DNA of 62,003 nt from Hofstenia miamia (Eukaryota; Xenacoelomorpha; Acoela): contig SCFE01000044.1 of the NCBI GenBank assembly GCA_004352715.1, positions 325,562-387,564 on the forward strand, read 5' to 3'. Position numbers and translations under genes: made by a program. This document shows positions 48,060 through 60,540 of this stretch, one piece after another (position 1 is the first letter of the stretch; each line of letters starts with the position of its first letter). A model generated the notes under the pieces. It saw nothing but the letters and a program-made list of their open reading frames with translations, searched no databases and was not told the origin of the DNA.

Positions 48060-49610
48060 AATCCTAAATTTTTTTCTTAAAATGCTTATAATTTGGCTCC
48101 ATTTTTTGAGTAACATCTAGATTATTCCACAAAGATAGAACTGAATATATTGTTTTAAAAAATTTAGAGAATTCATTTATAAACTTATGAGCTAAACACA
48201 AAGATTGATAGTGAATAGAATAAAGTGGAGACAAAATATTATAAGATGATCGAAGTTCATTGACTGAATGATGCTTATCAATAAAATTCAGTGATCTTAA
48301 GGCCCAATTATATATTCTTGCTAAGGATGACCTTTTGTAAGCGTTGATACTTTGAAAAAAAATCAATAATTAAATTGACTTAAAACAAATGAGTGTATTA
48401 ATTCTGTATGAAATGATTTTCCTATATGCTTAAGATGAAATAAGTATTTTACACCAGCTGCCATTTTTCGTAATTTTAAGAAATGGAATTGTCCATCACT
48501 ACTCCTAGATAATTAACAGAATTGCTTTGCTTAATTTCATTATCACAATCGTAATATTAATATTTTCGGAAATTTTTTTATGATCCTTCGTTGAAAAGAT
48601 GATAAATTGTGACTTATTTGCATTAATTTTCAATTTATTTATATTAAAATATATAATTATGTGTTCGATGTCTTTGGTTAATTGTCTGGTTACTTCGTAA
48701 GGATTTTGAGCTGTTCTTAGTACACATGTATCATCGGCATATTGATATATAGTTCCATTAAGTATTGTTTCGGAAATGTCATTCACATGATTCCTTGGGA
48801 AACGCCTAAATTCGTTGTGACATAGTTTGAATAGATTCTATCAATTTTTACTCTTTGCTTACGATTACTTAAAAAACTAAGAATAAATTTAGTCGTTGTT
48901 TTGCTAAAACCTTGATTGACTGTAAAATTTCAAAATTCATTGAATTAAAGGCCTAACTAAGATCGAGAAATGCAACCGCTGTGGACAATTTTTTATTTAA
49001 ATAAGATTTTGTTTTTCGGTAATTGACAAAATTTCGTTAGTTGTGCTGAAGTTTGGCCTGAATCCGTATTGATTTTCTGATAAAATGCGATTCTCCTTAA
49101 TAAATCTATACAATTGTGCTGCAAGAATTTTTTAAAATATTTTAGTAAACGGGTGAGAAATACTAATGGCACAATAATTATTGGGATCTAATAGGTCGCC
49201 TCTTGTATAATGGTGAAATATCAGAATTTTTCAAAATATCTGGAAATTGATTGTCAATAAACATTGATTAAATACTAAAAGAAAATATTCGCCAAATATA
49301 TGAAAATACTTTTCAATTATGGCAAGTGACTAAATCGCATGACTTGTTTTCATCAAGTTTAAAAACTTCTTTTCTTAAATTGTAATATGAAATTAAGCTG
49401 AAGTTAAATTGAGGATTGACGTTACTATCTTTTTTAGTATTCAAAGAAATTTTGTTTCTGATTGATTTAAATTCAAACTTACCCATATTTTCAAAAGTTC
49501 TATTTAATACATTTACGATTTTGCGTTTATCTCTGCTTATCATGCTATCATCTTGTAACGCTTCAATATAAATATTTGAACCCTTAGTTCCAATGCTTCT
49601 GTTTACAAAA
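48060..49610 (-). mobile_element. APE-type LINE, broken reverse transcriptase and C-terminal part
   Basis: Reading the minus strand from 49610: a frame with VLNRTFENMGKFEFKSIRNK and ENKSCDLV (49543-49313), then QYGFRPNFSTTNEIL near 49080-49035, AVAFLDLS near 48980, NLGVSQG near 48810, QYADDTCV at 48744-48721, and a C-terminal segment including ARIYNWALRSLNFIDKHHS (48330-48250). This is the order of a jockey/CR1-like non-LTR reverse transcriptase. The catalytic YADD is intact. The frame is broken by shifts, and the LGPLLF block between GVSQG and NDIS is deleted. A second copy of its 5' part lies at 44225-44407. Confidence 0.85.
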
Positions 49611-49630
49611 TTTCTAATTTTGACACCAGA

Positions 49631-49653
49631 TAATAATGATAATAATAATAATA
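49631..49653. repeat. (TAA)n tract
   Basis: Short, slightly interrupted TAA run at the 5' junction of retroelement copy D. Confidence 0.9.
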
Positions 49654-50363
49654 AAAACTGGGTGAAGAAGCACAGAGACAGAAGAGTGGAAGTAAGTGGT
49701 GAGCGTAGGCTATGTAAGAAAGGGCTGGAAACAGTAGATCATGTGATAGCATGGTGACACAAGTTTGCAAAGAATGAGCATACATTCAGACATGACATGG
49801 TGGGAAGATTTGTACATTGGAGCTTGAGCAGGCAGCATAGGTTTTAATGTGGAGACAAGTGCTATGACCAAGGGCTTCTAGATGTTTAGAAGCCCTTGGG
49901 TATGACCATAACCCACAGGGAGGAAGTCATAGAGAATGAGAAGCTTAAAATACTGTGGGACTTCAACATACAGACAAGCGGGGTGATAGAAGTACGGATG
50001 CCAGACATAGTAGTGGTAGACAAAGAGAAATGATTGGGAACAGTGATAGACATAGCAGTACCAAAGGACAGAAGTGTAGAAAGCAAAGTGAAAAAGGAGA
50101 TTAACCAGTACAGGGAGTTGGCAGAGAAAATAGAAAGGCTGTGGCAGTTAAAGAAGGTTGAAGTAGTAGTGGTCGTAGTAGGAGTACTAGGAGCAATGAG
50201 TAAGAAGAATAAGAGATATTTGGAGGAGTTGGGAGTACCAAAGTGGGGAGAAGCAGTAGCACACAAGGCATCATTGTTAGGAACATCTAGAGTCCTGAGG
50301 AAAGCTCTCAGACCTTCCTTCCATGCTTATGCTGACCTATTTGCTTATAATTACCTGTTATGA
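49654..50363 (+). mobile_element. R4/Dong-like retrotransposon, zinc-finger and endonuclease end (copy D)
   Basis: From the TAA tract, the + strand encodes the C-terminal part of a restriction-like-endonuclease LINE: CKKGLETVDHVIAW (degraded zinc finger), HDMVGRFVHWSLSRQHR, then LKILWDFNIQTSGVIEVRMP with PDIVVV and the spaced DIAVP. This is the PD...D core of the endonuclease. It ends YLEELGVPKWGE and LGTSRVLRKALRPS with a stop near 50361. The part from 50034 is open; upstream has stops. The family copies itself by target-primed reverse transcription. This copy is 5'-truncated and dead. Confidence 0.85.
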
Positions 50364-51537
50364 TTACTTTGTCAAAATTTTGGTCTACACATCAACACAA
50401 TCTTTATGTGTGCAGTTTTTGGATTAATTAACAATAAATAAAATGTTTAAATTTCAATTTGTGGCTTTGCATTTGGAATTTAGAAAGTTTTGATTGAGTC
50501 AGCATATGCAATACACAGTCACACACTTTGACAGATGTATCCCTCTAATGGTAATTAACTGCAATTTAAAGTCAGAATTAAATTGTGCATATTCAATCTA
50601 AGTTATATGTATTAATGTATCAACTAACCATATAATGGTATCAAATATATACTGTACATATAACTATCTGAAAATGAGAGAATAATTAGCTAATGAAATG
50701 CACAGAAGTGATATAATGATTATTTATATGCATTTGATTATTATTACAATGAATGACTACAGAGAATGGCCAGGATAATAAAAAGATTTGGATAATCCAA
50801 CTTGTATATATCTATGAAATCTAGCTCTTAAAAGTACACAACAATCATGCTTAATAGTTATTTCAGAAACTGAAATTCAGATTTTAATCAAATCCCACAA
50901 AACTGATTTTCTGGAGCTGTATACCATAGAATGGTATGATAATATAACATTCATTCATCTGCATGTGTCACATTTTGCTATGGAATTTATTGAACTAAGG
51001 GCACCATCTATCTTGATAGCAATAATGAATGAAAGAATAAACTAAAAACTGTTATTAGCAGAAACACGGGAGGTTGGCATAGCAGGCAAATAATTTGAAA
51101 AACAGATAATATACAAACAGACAATTAATGATGCACTGTATATTTAGACAGTAATTATGATTGAGAATTAGATAATAATGTAACATGCCTAGTATGCAAG
51201 TCAGTTTTTTCATAGCAAAAATTTCATGTATTATTTCATGTAAAGACAAAAGATGTGTCTTTGCTTGATAGGACTGTCTAAATGTAAAATGCTTCTGACC
51301 TAATATCATGCAACATTTTCCAATTTAAATAATATTGTAAGATATTAATTTAATCTAATATACATCCATATTTTGGTGAGAGTTGTATCATTAAAATTAC
51401 TTGTGATATATATGTGTTAGTTACTTCAATTATAATTGCTGAAAATTCTAATTTTTGGATATTTTTTATAACTCCAGCTTTAAAATCCAAAAATAGATGG
51501 AAGAAGACATCTCTTCTCAACACAGTAGCCACTCTGT
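50364..51537. other. No gene recognised
   Basis: AT-rich; only short frames without motifs. Any 3' untranslated tail of retroelement copy D probably ends shortly after 50390. Confidence 0.4.
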
Positions 51538-51746
51538 GTCAGTATAAATATCATACACAAAGACTGTTAACATGCTTATGTTCAATTCTTAGTCAGCATA
51601 GACATCTTACAAACAGATTGTGTTAATTGTTTATGTTGACTTCTGGTTCAGCATAAATTTCATACACACAAATTTGGGGGGTCAAAATATTAATACATAC
51701 AGATTGCGTAAACTGCTTATGCTGCTTCTGGGTCAGCATAAACTGA
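51538..51746. repeat. Degenerate tandem repeat, about 54-bp unit
   Basis: Units begin gtcagcataaa or close variants: 51538-51591, 51592-51645, 51646-51731 (with an extra segment of about 30 bp) and a partial unit from 51732. Each contains a tcatacaca-like word and a gtaaactgcttatgttg-like word at similar spacing. No open frame explains the period. Confidence 0.65.
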
Positions 51747-52251
51747 GTTTGAATTGTGGTTGAAATTGTTTTGAAAACTCTTACAATATTTGATAGCAAC
51801 AAATATATTTTCATTTTTGGGCATGGGTAAAAGATTTAAGATATGACTGGGTATGGCAAGAAAGCATTTTTGATGTGTGGCCTAGTGGGATTAAAAACGA
51901 AAAAATTGTATTATTGGTTTTATATTCTGCTGCCAGTCACCATTCTATAAATGAAAATATTTTGATATAAGTGTGCAATACATTTGGGTAAAATGTGAAA
52001 AAATTATATTCATGAAACACTATGGCTCCTAAGATTTGTTAAGATCTATAAAAGTATCCTTGAAAGGTTTCAGTAAAAAGGAGAAATTTCTAATAATATT
52101 TTTTCAATAAGATATTCCAATAATAGACTTTCTAAAAGAAGAAGTGCTAATTGCTATATTTTGATTGGTTATAAGAATTGCTACGATTAAGATAAAAGTG
52201 ACAGATTATGGAACTTAAGCGACTCTATTAAGCAAATAGTTTCATAAATTA
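51747..52251. other. No gene recognised
   Basis: AT-rich sequence between a tandem repeat and a transposon relic. Confidence 0.4.
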
Positions 52252-52650
52252 GTGTTGTCAATATTTCACTACCCATATAAAATTCCCCAATTAAATGATT
52301 TTCAGAGATGTGCAATTGTGTTATTTAAACAGGAACATCCAACATGGGGTCTTGGCAAATGTACAAAAATTTTGCTAACATTTTTCGGGATCATTTTTAA
52401 AAGGCAATATAAAAAAGTTGTCGCAAGATTTAAAGATGTGCTGGAATCTGCAAAAAAACCTAAGGTGGGCACAGCTTTAGCTATGAAAGTTGATTCATCC
52501 ACTAAACAAAATGCTCTTGACTTAGCACATGGTAGTCATTTTGAACATTTGTGACATTATAATCATTATAAGGAAGTAAATACATTTTTTATTTTTATGA
52601 TAAATAAATTTTCAACCGAAATTCCACCTTTTGTACTGGGCACACTGTAT
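52252..52650 (+). mobile_element. Possible mariner-like relic, 3' end
   Basis: An open + strand frame (52252-52554, no ATG at its start) includes FQRCAIVLFKQEHPTWG, helix-turn-helix-like, and ends ALDLAHGSHFEHL. This resembles the GGHxE-type C-terminus of one mariner-like transposase group. The sequence then runs to gggcacactgta at 52639-52650, a typical mariner-like terminal repeat. The catalytic core is missing and the left terminus was not found. Confidence 0.4.
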
Positions 52651-53089
52651 ATTGACAAAGGCTTGCTATTGAATTTTTTATAGGGTCAGTAATTGCACTT
52701 AAGTTCAAATTTGCTTAGAAGCATTCTTTTAATTACATTCCTAATAGTGGATGACTCAAACATGGATAAGTTTCTTGCAACATTTACAAGCTTCTTTCAC
52801 TTATTTAATTCGGCGGTGTTTTGTCTCAAAATATCCTATGCCAAGCTCGGCCTGTGTATATATCAGAATTTAATGCTTTACTTGCGTTTTTACTGATATT
52901 ACCATGTATTAATGTTTTCTTCAATAAATACATTTGAATATAGAGAGATTATTTAATTATTTATTTTGCTTCAATATATTTTAATGAAATTTTGGAAAAT
53001 ATCATGCTTCAATGAACCTTGCGGTAATTTAAATTGCTAGTTTATGCTACCTGATTTGCATCTTTTATTCTGCAAATCGCATGGATGTA

Positions 53090-54345
53090 TAGTTGGCTGC
53101 AAAAAAAATGAGACTGAACACCTATTTTTTCACGCTTTGTGGAAACGTATTGAGACGTTTTAGAGGAAAGCTATAAAAATAAAAGACAACGAGAATTTTG
53201 TGAACTTTAAAATGGTCAAACAAAAAAGTTAATTAATTAAACTGATACTTCGTAATTATTTGAAAACACTTACCAAACAAATTGTTTTGCTTTGCAAAGT
53301 TTCTACTTTGGAACAGCTTGAAAACGCGTTTGCGACATCGCAAATTTCTCGATCAACTTATTTTCGAAAGTTGAAAAAAAATTGACAAGGAGAATCTCTC
53401 AAAAGAAGAAAAGGAAGTGGGCGCCCTCGAAAAATTATTGGAAAATTCATTAAGAAAACAGTCGCAATTGCTTTCAAAAATCCCTATATTTCTGGGAAAA
53501 AAATTGCAAACCGACTTCAAACTAAAGCCGACATTTCTGTGCATGAAACCACAGTTCAGAGAACACTGAAAAAGTGGAGTTACAAAAATTGGCAGAAAAA
53601 ATCGACTTCTGATTACAAAAGAACATCAAGAAAAAAGATTAAATTTCGTGAAAGATTGGAAAGACTACACTTTTGAAGATGTTTGGATAACTGATGAGTG
53701 CGTATTTCAACTACACAGAAACAAAGTACAAGTGTGGTCGTCAAAGAAATGTCCAAGACCAACAAAAGCGGTTCCAAAGTTCGACCAAAAAATTATGGTT
53801 TGGGGAGCACTTTCCTATCGTGGGTTTTATTTGAAAATTTTAGACGGAAAAGCCACAATCGACAGTCAAAGATATTGCCAAATTATAGCTGAATTTATGC
53901 CTTATGCTGATGCTTTATATGATTATGGATGCTCCAACAGGACGGAGCAACCCCGCACACGTCAGCAAAGACAAAAAATTGGTTTTCTGAAAATAATATC
54001 CAGTTTTTGCAATGGCCACCAAGTTCTGCTGATCTTTCTCCAATCGAAAACGTGTGGCAGATATTGAAAAATGACGTTGAGAAGAAAAATCCGAAAAATA
54101 TATCCGATTTAAAAGAAAAAATCCAAGAAAGTCAACACATTTTGACATCTGAAATGAAGTCCAATTTAATGAAATCAGTTTCAGTTCGTTTGAATGAAGT
54201 TATTTCTACAGGAGGAAAACAAATTAGACTTTGATGCTTTTTACTTATAGTCCTTTAATGTATCTTTAAAATCTTACCTTTCTTGAGTTGTTACGTTCAG
54301 TAGTTCAAAAGTAATATGCCTTGTTTCTAGTCTCATTTTATATTA
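53090..54345 (+). mobile_element. Tc1-like transposon with DD34E transposase, multiply broken
   Basis: The left end is tagttggctgcaaaaaaaa after a TA; the right end retains agtctcatttt in inverted orientation but is otherwise diverged. The transposase starts ATG 53212 and is stopped at codon 7 and again near 53384. It shifts frame near 53605 and near 53925. Pieces carry HTH text (GSGRPRKIIGKFIKKT), the first Asp in VWITDECVF, the second in LQQDGATPHTS and the Glu in SADLSPIENVW, 34 residues after the second Asp. That spacing places it in the Tc1 family. Its final frame is intact to the stop at 54232. Confidence 0.9.
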
Positions 54346-56346
54346 TCATTAGCTGTTGAAATAAGAAGTTGCACTTATGTTAATTTTACGTTACAAAGTG
54401 CTTTGTCCACATTTTTGAACAATTATATCCAAGCCTGTTAAAAAATATTCAAAGCTTTCTATAAGGGCACATCAATGGGATTGGACATGTTCATGCAATG
54501 ATGATTTGCATCGAAACTTATTCTTGTAATTGAAGTAATGCCGATAAGAATGTTTCCTCAAAGGGAAATCCTATTTTTCTGAAAGTATTTAAATTTTTTT
54601 CTTACCTAGTGTTCAGATAGTGAGTTGGTCTAATGTGCATGGAAACAGCAACTACGTAGAAATATTTTGTTTTCTGAAAACAAAGTGGATACAATTGTCT
54701 ATCTTGTTGTTTTCAAATGTCAAATAACTTTATCAGTTCTTGAGTTATGAACGTTTAAAATTTTTTTTGGGCAGCCATCACAGATTTTGAAAAATTCATA
54801 GTGGAAAGAGGCTTAAAGCCTTATTATAGAAATGTTCCTTAGCAATCTAAATTTGAATGTAATACATTTATTATATTAAAATGCCGTAAATTATAGTCTA
54901 ACAATTGTCAAATTTCAACAAATAAGAAATTAAATTTTGAAATAAATCCTTTTTGACCATATTAGTTAAAATGGCAATTAATACATTTTAGAAACATTAA
55001 TATCAAAGGGTATAACAATATTACTAAATCAGAGAGAAAGTTAATGTAAAATACATATGAAAACTTCAATTCATTTCTATAGGAATACTACAGCATTCAA
55101 ATTTTTCAATGACAACATAAAACAGAACTTTAGGTTTGTAAAAACTTACATATTGAAATTGATATTTCTTTGTACATCTACTGATCATGATAATTGTTGT
55201 GAGAAATGAACAAATCAGGCTATTGAATAGCATTGTAGAGTTCGAACTTTATGAATTTAAGGAAGTTTAATTTACTATTCTATGAATAAAAGCGGCAAAC
55301 ATATTTTATGCCGTATTTATTCCTTCACATTTTAATGAAATTACAAAAATAATGCATTTTACTAATGGAAGTGAAATATTTTTTCATTGATGCAAGCATA
55401 GTTATTCTAGTAATTTCAAAAAATAGACACTGCATCAAATTTATTCAATGACTAACATCTTTTTTGTGTACTTTACTTTTAATTTGAGAAATTTTTAGTT
55501 TTTCTATGCATGGAAACATGGGTTTGGCTTTTCTGCATTTATCGAAGCAAGGAACTTTTCATTTCAAATTATTTTGAAAAAAATCTTTGGAAATAGCCGT
55601 ATTTTCTTCGGCATTCCATTTTTCCCGATTAATGACTTTCTTTTCTCAACACATTAAATATATATTTTCAACAAATAAACTAAATTAAAAACTTAGAGAA
55701 GTTTTTCACAAATTTGAAGTAAACAAATACTGAGGTTAATCTTTGGAAAATTTAGTTTTTCATGATCAGGTCTAAATAGTTTAATTATAACTGAAGGCAG
55801 TATATTGAAATGAACCTTTAAAGTATCAGGATTAATATTCTCAATAGTATGAAATGAAGTAAAATGCTATTATGTATAACATCTATATTAATTCCACATT
55901 TAAATATAAATATAAATATGTATTTACTGTTTTGCGCGCAGGCCAACATTTCATTTTCAGAGCTATGCTTAACGTCATGATGCTCATGATGATGCTCATT
56001 TTCAGGTAATTTCAAGTGATGAAGACATCATCTAGTGAAGACAAAGATTTTCCATTAAGTTGGGTTAGTTTTTCAGCATCAATGGCAAGAAGAAGCTTTG
56101 CAATACGCCCAAGTTCAACTGCACGACTGTCCAAATGTTAAAATTATCAGTGTATATTTATGTCATGTCCCAAGTGTCTCGCCATGCTCATTCTCCTTAA
56201 GAGCCAACAATTGTGCGGTTGTTGCGCAATATTGCGGAGTTTCGTACTCTGAAGCAATTCAGGTCGTTTGAGACTGCATTGCATCCTAAGCTTATGCAAT
56301 ACTTCATTTCCTCTTATTGGAAAGTTTCCAGTTGAATGAAATACAT
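54346..56346. other. No gene recognised
   Basis: Long AT-rich stretch. Short frames only (such as 55818-56015 minus, with a His-rich start). Nothing supported. Confidence 0.45.
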
Positions 56347-56347
56347 A

Positions 56348-56873
56348 CCGTATTTACCCATGTAAAAGCCGCATCATTTTCCATGAAAATTTGCTTCCAA
56401 AGCGGGTGCGGCTTATCCACAAAAACATCTCGCGAAGACATCTAATTTGCACATATATTGTAAACTATAGTACGAGATCTTGCTGTAATATACATTAAAG
56501 TAAAGTAATATCCTTGTTTAAAAGACAAACAATTAGTTTAATAAAAATATCACAATATTTAAGTATTAGAATGTATTGTTAGTTTAGAAATAACATGCAT
56601 GCAAATATCAAGAGCAATTTATATCAGCATCCTTTACAAGATCCATATAAGTTTATAGTTTTACTTAATGTTTTAAGATAGGCTATAAATCGCGGAAATG
56701 CAGGTTTCTTTTCGTCAAAGTTTTAAAAAATATCTGAATAATGTAAATAAATGTTTCGTTGATTCAGTGCTTGTGAATTTTTATATTGCTCAAAAAACTT
56801 TTTTCCTTAAAAATCTCCCAAACTCGGGGTGCGGCTTATTTACGGATGCGGCTTATACACGGGTAATATACGG
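56348..56873. mobile_element. Pogo-like MITE
   Basis: The 526-bp element has TA on both sides. Left terminus ccgtatttacccatgtaaaa and inverted right terminus ccgtatattacccgtgtata continue into agccgca on both sides. GTGCGGCTTAT words repeat near both ends. No coding capacity. Confidence 0.8.
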
Positions 56874-57066
56874 TACTTCTTATCTAACTCAATGCTACTC
56901 TACAGAATGTGCTTTAGAAGGATGCACACGTCATCACTGAACAGTAGTGGAATTTTACGCGAAAACTTTCCTTTAACGAAAATGATGCACATTGTTCAGC
57001 ATAGCTTTAGCTCTACAAGTGAAAGTGATTGAAGAATTGCGGAATCTGCAACGCCTTCTCACTCGC

Positions 57067-58600
57067 TTAATGCATTGATAGAAATTCACATTCAAGATTG
57101 ACTGGTTCTGATGCTCTCCGCTTATTAAAAACTATTAAATATGAAGCAACATCAAACATTAACGTTTTTAGATCTATTTTACTTGGAGAAGTACCCAAGT
57201 GACTAACTATTTGCTGATGAAAATGATTAGAAATCTTGATAACATCTTCTGTGGGAGGGAGTTCATAACTATTATTAAATTTTAATTCTTCAAGATTCTT
57301 GATGGCATTCACATAACTTATTCTGTCACCCCATTCAGTCTCCAAGTAACTCTAAAAGGTTCCGATTTTCATCCATGAGCACAGTATTTCTTTCCAGTAA
57401 GGTACAATTTTTAAGAAGCAATGTAAGCTTTTTTAAGAGATGAACAAGTTTGATTCTTGTAGAATTGTCAAATGACACAATTTATAATGTTATCAACATT
57501 ATCAACAATACGCAAAGATTTAAAATTTAGAATATCTGTCCTCTTTTGCATGTTCAGAAAAAGTTTTCCTAATAATCTTAGTTTCTGTAGAATGTGATTA
57601 TCATCTGCATCTTTTTGGCGTTTTGCCACTAAATATCCTGCATATGTTCTAGGAGCACTGCTGGTCTTAAATATGGAAGAAATTTTGTCATTTGAAAGCG
57701 TAGAAAAAAGACTTGCAGTTTGGCAATTTACTTCTTGATCTTGAACGTACAGAAGAATTTTACCTTCTTGAATAGCATTTTGCAGGACTCATTGCTTGGT
57801 CTTAATGAGCAATTATTTACATGTTGAGAAAGGTATATTCTGTTGACAAAAACAAGACAATGTTTACATGGCAAATAATCTCTGGCATTGATTGCGTGAG
57901 TTGGCCTTCTAAACAGAATTAATTGCCTTTCCCCACTTTTACGTACTTTCAGGTCATGAAAAAATAATCCTTTGTTCCAGATATATTCTTTTACATGAGT
58001 TTTTTCTCAATTAGTTTGAGTTCTGATTCAGTGCCTTGCGATTCTTGAACGGCACTTCCAATTGCTTTGTGAGTTTGACTAATGGTTCTTCAGAATGGTG
58101 TGCATATAAACACCGTACAAGTCGTTGCACAAAATCACCACAGAAACAGCAACAGAACAGCTTATTGGACAGAGTCCTTTGTTTGTGAGATTGTATTGAA
58201 TTTGGGTCAATAGCTATTAAAAATATGTCATGAGGAATATCAAACTCACAATCACTGTCATCTGTAATTGGCGTTGATGCTCTAAATCTAATTTTTGAAA
58301 CTATTTTTTCACTTTGTTTATTTAAGAAATTTATTTCATGCTGAATTTGATTGCATGTTGGAGCATTCAACACTTTAGAAATAATATCAACAGTTGTTGT
58401 AGGTTTCCTCTTAACTGAAGTGGAGGGGACCTATATGCATAAAATTCCTAATCTTGGACGGTAGCCTCCAGAAAAGAATCTTCATGGATGGCAGTATTGT
58501 GATTTTTGTCTTTAAGAGGTAAATGTCGCCAGAGATATAGGCAAAGCTCAGTATTAATGTGGCATTTCTTTTCACAAGGGCCATATTCATACAGCAGTTG
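57067..58600 (-). pseudogene. Zinc-finger protein pseudogene, transposon-associated family
   Basis: Minus-strand pieces, read in order: an acceptor-like tttcaatttag near 58600 and a start with YEYGPCEKKCHIN; the open frame 58373-58011 with CCCFCGDFVQRLVRCLYAHH; then frameshifted WNKGLFFHDLKVRKSGERQL, ARDYLPCKHCLVFVNRIYL and a final HVNNC (near 57970-57800); then LRLLGKLFLNMQKRTDI; and finally METEWGDRISYVNAIKNL with LPPTEDVIK (57345-57067). The C-x2-C fingers followed by DYLPC-x2-C and ELxxxEWGDRxS are a pattern I associate with a metazoan family of uncharacterised, possibly recombinase-related proteins. Several frameshifts make it a pseudogene. The functional class is uncertain. Confidence 0.6.
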
Positions 58601-58628
58601 GTCGCCTAAATTGAAAATAATCGATATA

Positions 58629-59569
58629 CTTGGATTGTTCAGAAAATAATGAGAAAATTCTCACACACACATTTATGTTATAAATAGAAAGGCTATGATT
58701 GGCTTAAATGTTTCTATCATGATTAGCTAACTTGTATATATAGTTGTGTCTTTCTCTATGCATTCATTATTTTGAAACAGTGCGTTACACTAGAACCGTT
58801 TTCATTTAGAAAAGGAAATGGAATTCGAATGTGAAAATTATAACTTCTTTGTTATGATCATGATGAGAAATACTCACTTTGCAGCTCCTATTCATTGAAT
58901 GCTCTCCATTGCATCGAAAGAAAACAAGTGATTTTCTCTGAGAGCTGTGGGAACAAAGGCTACAAATCATGCTTAGTGCAAATCAGTTGCTGACAAATGA
59001 ACAGTTCCACAAAGATCCCAAGGCGGTGAAAAATGCCATGTTATTGTTGCAGCAACTTTTGGTGAAGACATGTATGCAGAAATAGTCCTATGTGTACAGA
59101 GTATAAACAGAGAGCTTTTTATGGAGTTTCTGAAAAATATGCACTAGAAATTCAGTCATTTGACAAACTTGTTTTGATGGTGAGGCAGATGGTTGATTCA
59201 CGATAATGCAATGCCTCATGTGTCCCAATTAGTGACAGAATGTTTGGATTCACAGGGACAAAGAAACAAGTGGCAGGCTCCATATTCACCTGATTTCAAT
59301 CTTGAAGATTACTGGTTGTACACACATTGTAAAACTTGAGCAGTATGCACAGTTTTGTGGATGAAGAAGAATTCAAAGATTTCCTTTTTGGTGCTTGGCA
59401 CTTTATTGACAAATGTAAATTTCTACACATTTTTGACAAAATGAAAGATAATTTTTTATGTGTTATCAACGTATTAGGTGACTATGTATAAATATGTGTG
59501 TTTTACATTGTTATAGTTAGTCTAAAATTCCTTGGGAACAAATTCTCATTACTTTCTGAACACACCAAG
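58629..59569 (+). mobile_element. Mariner element (DD34D), degenerate
   Basis: Inverted termini cttggattgttcagaaaata and cttggtgtgttcagaaagta continue into atgagaa; TA flanks both ends. The + strand has transposase remnants: IHDNAMPHVSQ near 59200 and APYSPDFNLEDYW near 59280. The distance from the Asp in HDNA to the Asp in LEDYW is 34 residues, the mariner signature. The frame is broken repeatedly. About 0.94 kb remains. Confidence 0.85.
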
Positions 59570-59870
59570 TATTATATATAAATAAAAGTATAAAATAATT
59601 ATCATCATTTTTGCAGAATACTTTGTGTCCACTTAAGGTAGATGGAGAGTATTGGGAGTCGTAATTCTGCTGAATAACTAGATATTGAAACTTTTGGGAC
59701 ATAAGTTAAGCTTAAGGATTAGATATTCCAATTATACAAATGAGTATTCAAAATTTACTCAAACTTTCACTGATAAAAATTAATAATTTTAACAATTCTA
59801 GATTTTGATTTTTTTAATCCATCACGATTTACTAAAAATATGAACCACTTTAAACCATCTAACAATTTTT

Positions 59871-59896
59871 AAATAATAATAATAATATTAATAATA
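59871..59896. repeat. (TAA)n tract
   Basis: Interrupted TAA run at the 5' junction of retroelement copy E. Confidence 0.85.
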
Positions 59897-60018
59897 GAGT
59901 TGTGAATAACCTATGGTATATGGATGACCTAAAGATGTATGCTAGTTCAAAAAAGATGTTGCTGAAGCAAGTGGGTGGATTAGGAAAGTGCGCAGCAGTA
60001 AAAATGACCAGAGGTAAG
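59897..60018 (+). mobile_element. R4/Dong-like retrotransposon fragment (copy E)
   Basis: Directly after the TAA tract, the + strand reads NNLWYMDDLKMYASSKKMLL, then GKCAAVKMTRGKC. This is the same box region as copy C (30711-31355) but with about 15 residues missing in between. It stops matching at 60018, where an unrelated minus-strand transposase relic begins. Confidence 0.8.
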
Positions 60019-60378
60019 TGCATGCATACTTGCTGCCAACACTTGCACTCATCATTGTATTGCTGCACCAAAGATCCATCAATACGACAACAAAGAGACT
60101 GTCCAATTACCAAATCAGTCATTGATTTACCATGCTGACCTGACCTGCTATGTGATTCAATACAGCTTCTGGCATTCTTCCAGTCATTGCAACCAACTGT
60201 GAATGAACTTTCTTGTGGCTGACATCAGCTTGCACACAAAACAGTATACTTTGCCTGCTGTTTTCGAATAGCACAGCCATGTAATATCAATAACTTAGCC
60301 TGACAATGCTTGTGTACGACTAAATAGTGATGCTGTGCAGTGTCGTGTGCTGTCCTTCTCCTTAACAGCTGATTCTTT

Positions 60379-60519
60379 GAAGTCTCCATCACAATGTCGG
60401 CATTCAGCATTTCCCTTATCTATCCAGTATGTGCGCATGTCTTCGTTTATTGTTTTAGGCCACTCACCAAGATCATTATTGTCAAATATTTCTATGTCCT
60501 CTTCTAGTAAATCTTCTTG
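60379..60519. repeat. Contig-end duplicate, left copy (141 bp)
   Basis: Identical to 60541-60681 on the other side of the short N run; both begin gaagtctcc and end aaatcttcttg. Most simply, two contigs overlap here and were not merged. Confidence 0.92.
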
Positions 60520-60540
60520 NNNNNNNNNNNNNNNNNNNNN
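60520..60540. other. Assembly gap
   Basis: A 21-base N run between two identical 141-bp copies. Confidence 0.99.

Noticed and set aside
49886-50266. 126-codon minus-strand ORF at 49.9-50.3 kb
   Set aside because: Antisense of the endonuclease-domain frame of the R4/Dong-like copy; its Thr/Ser runs come from reverse reading.
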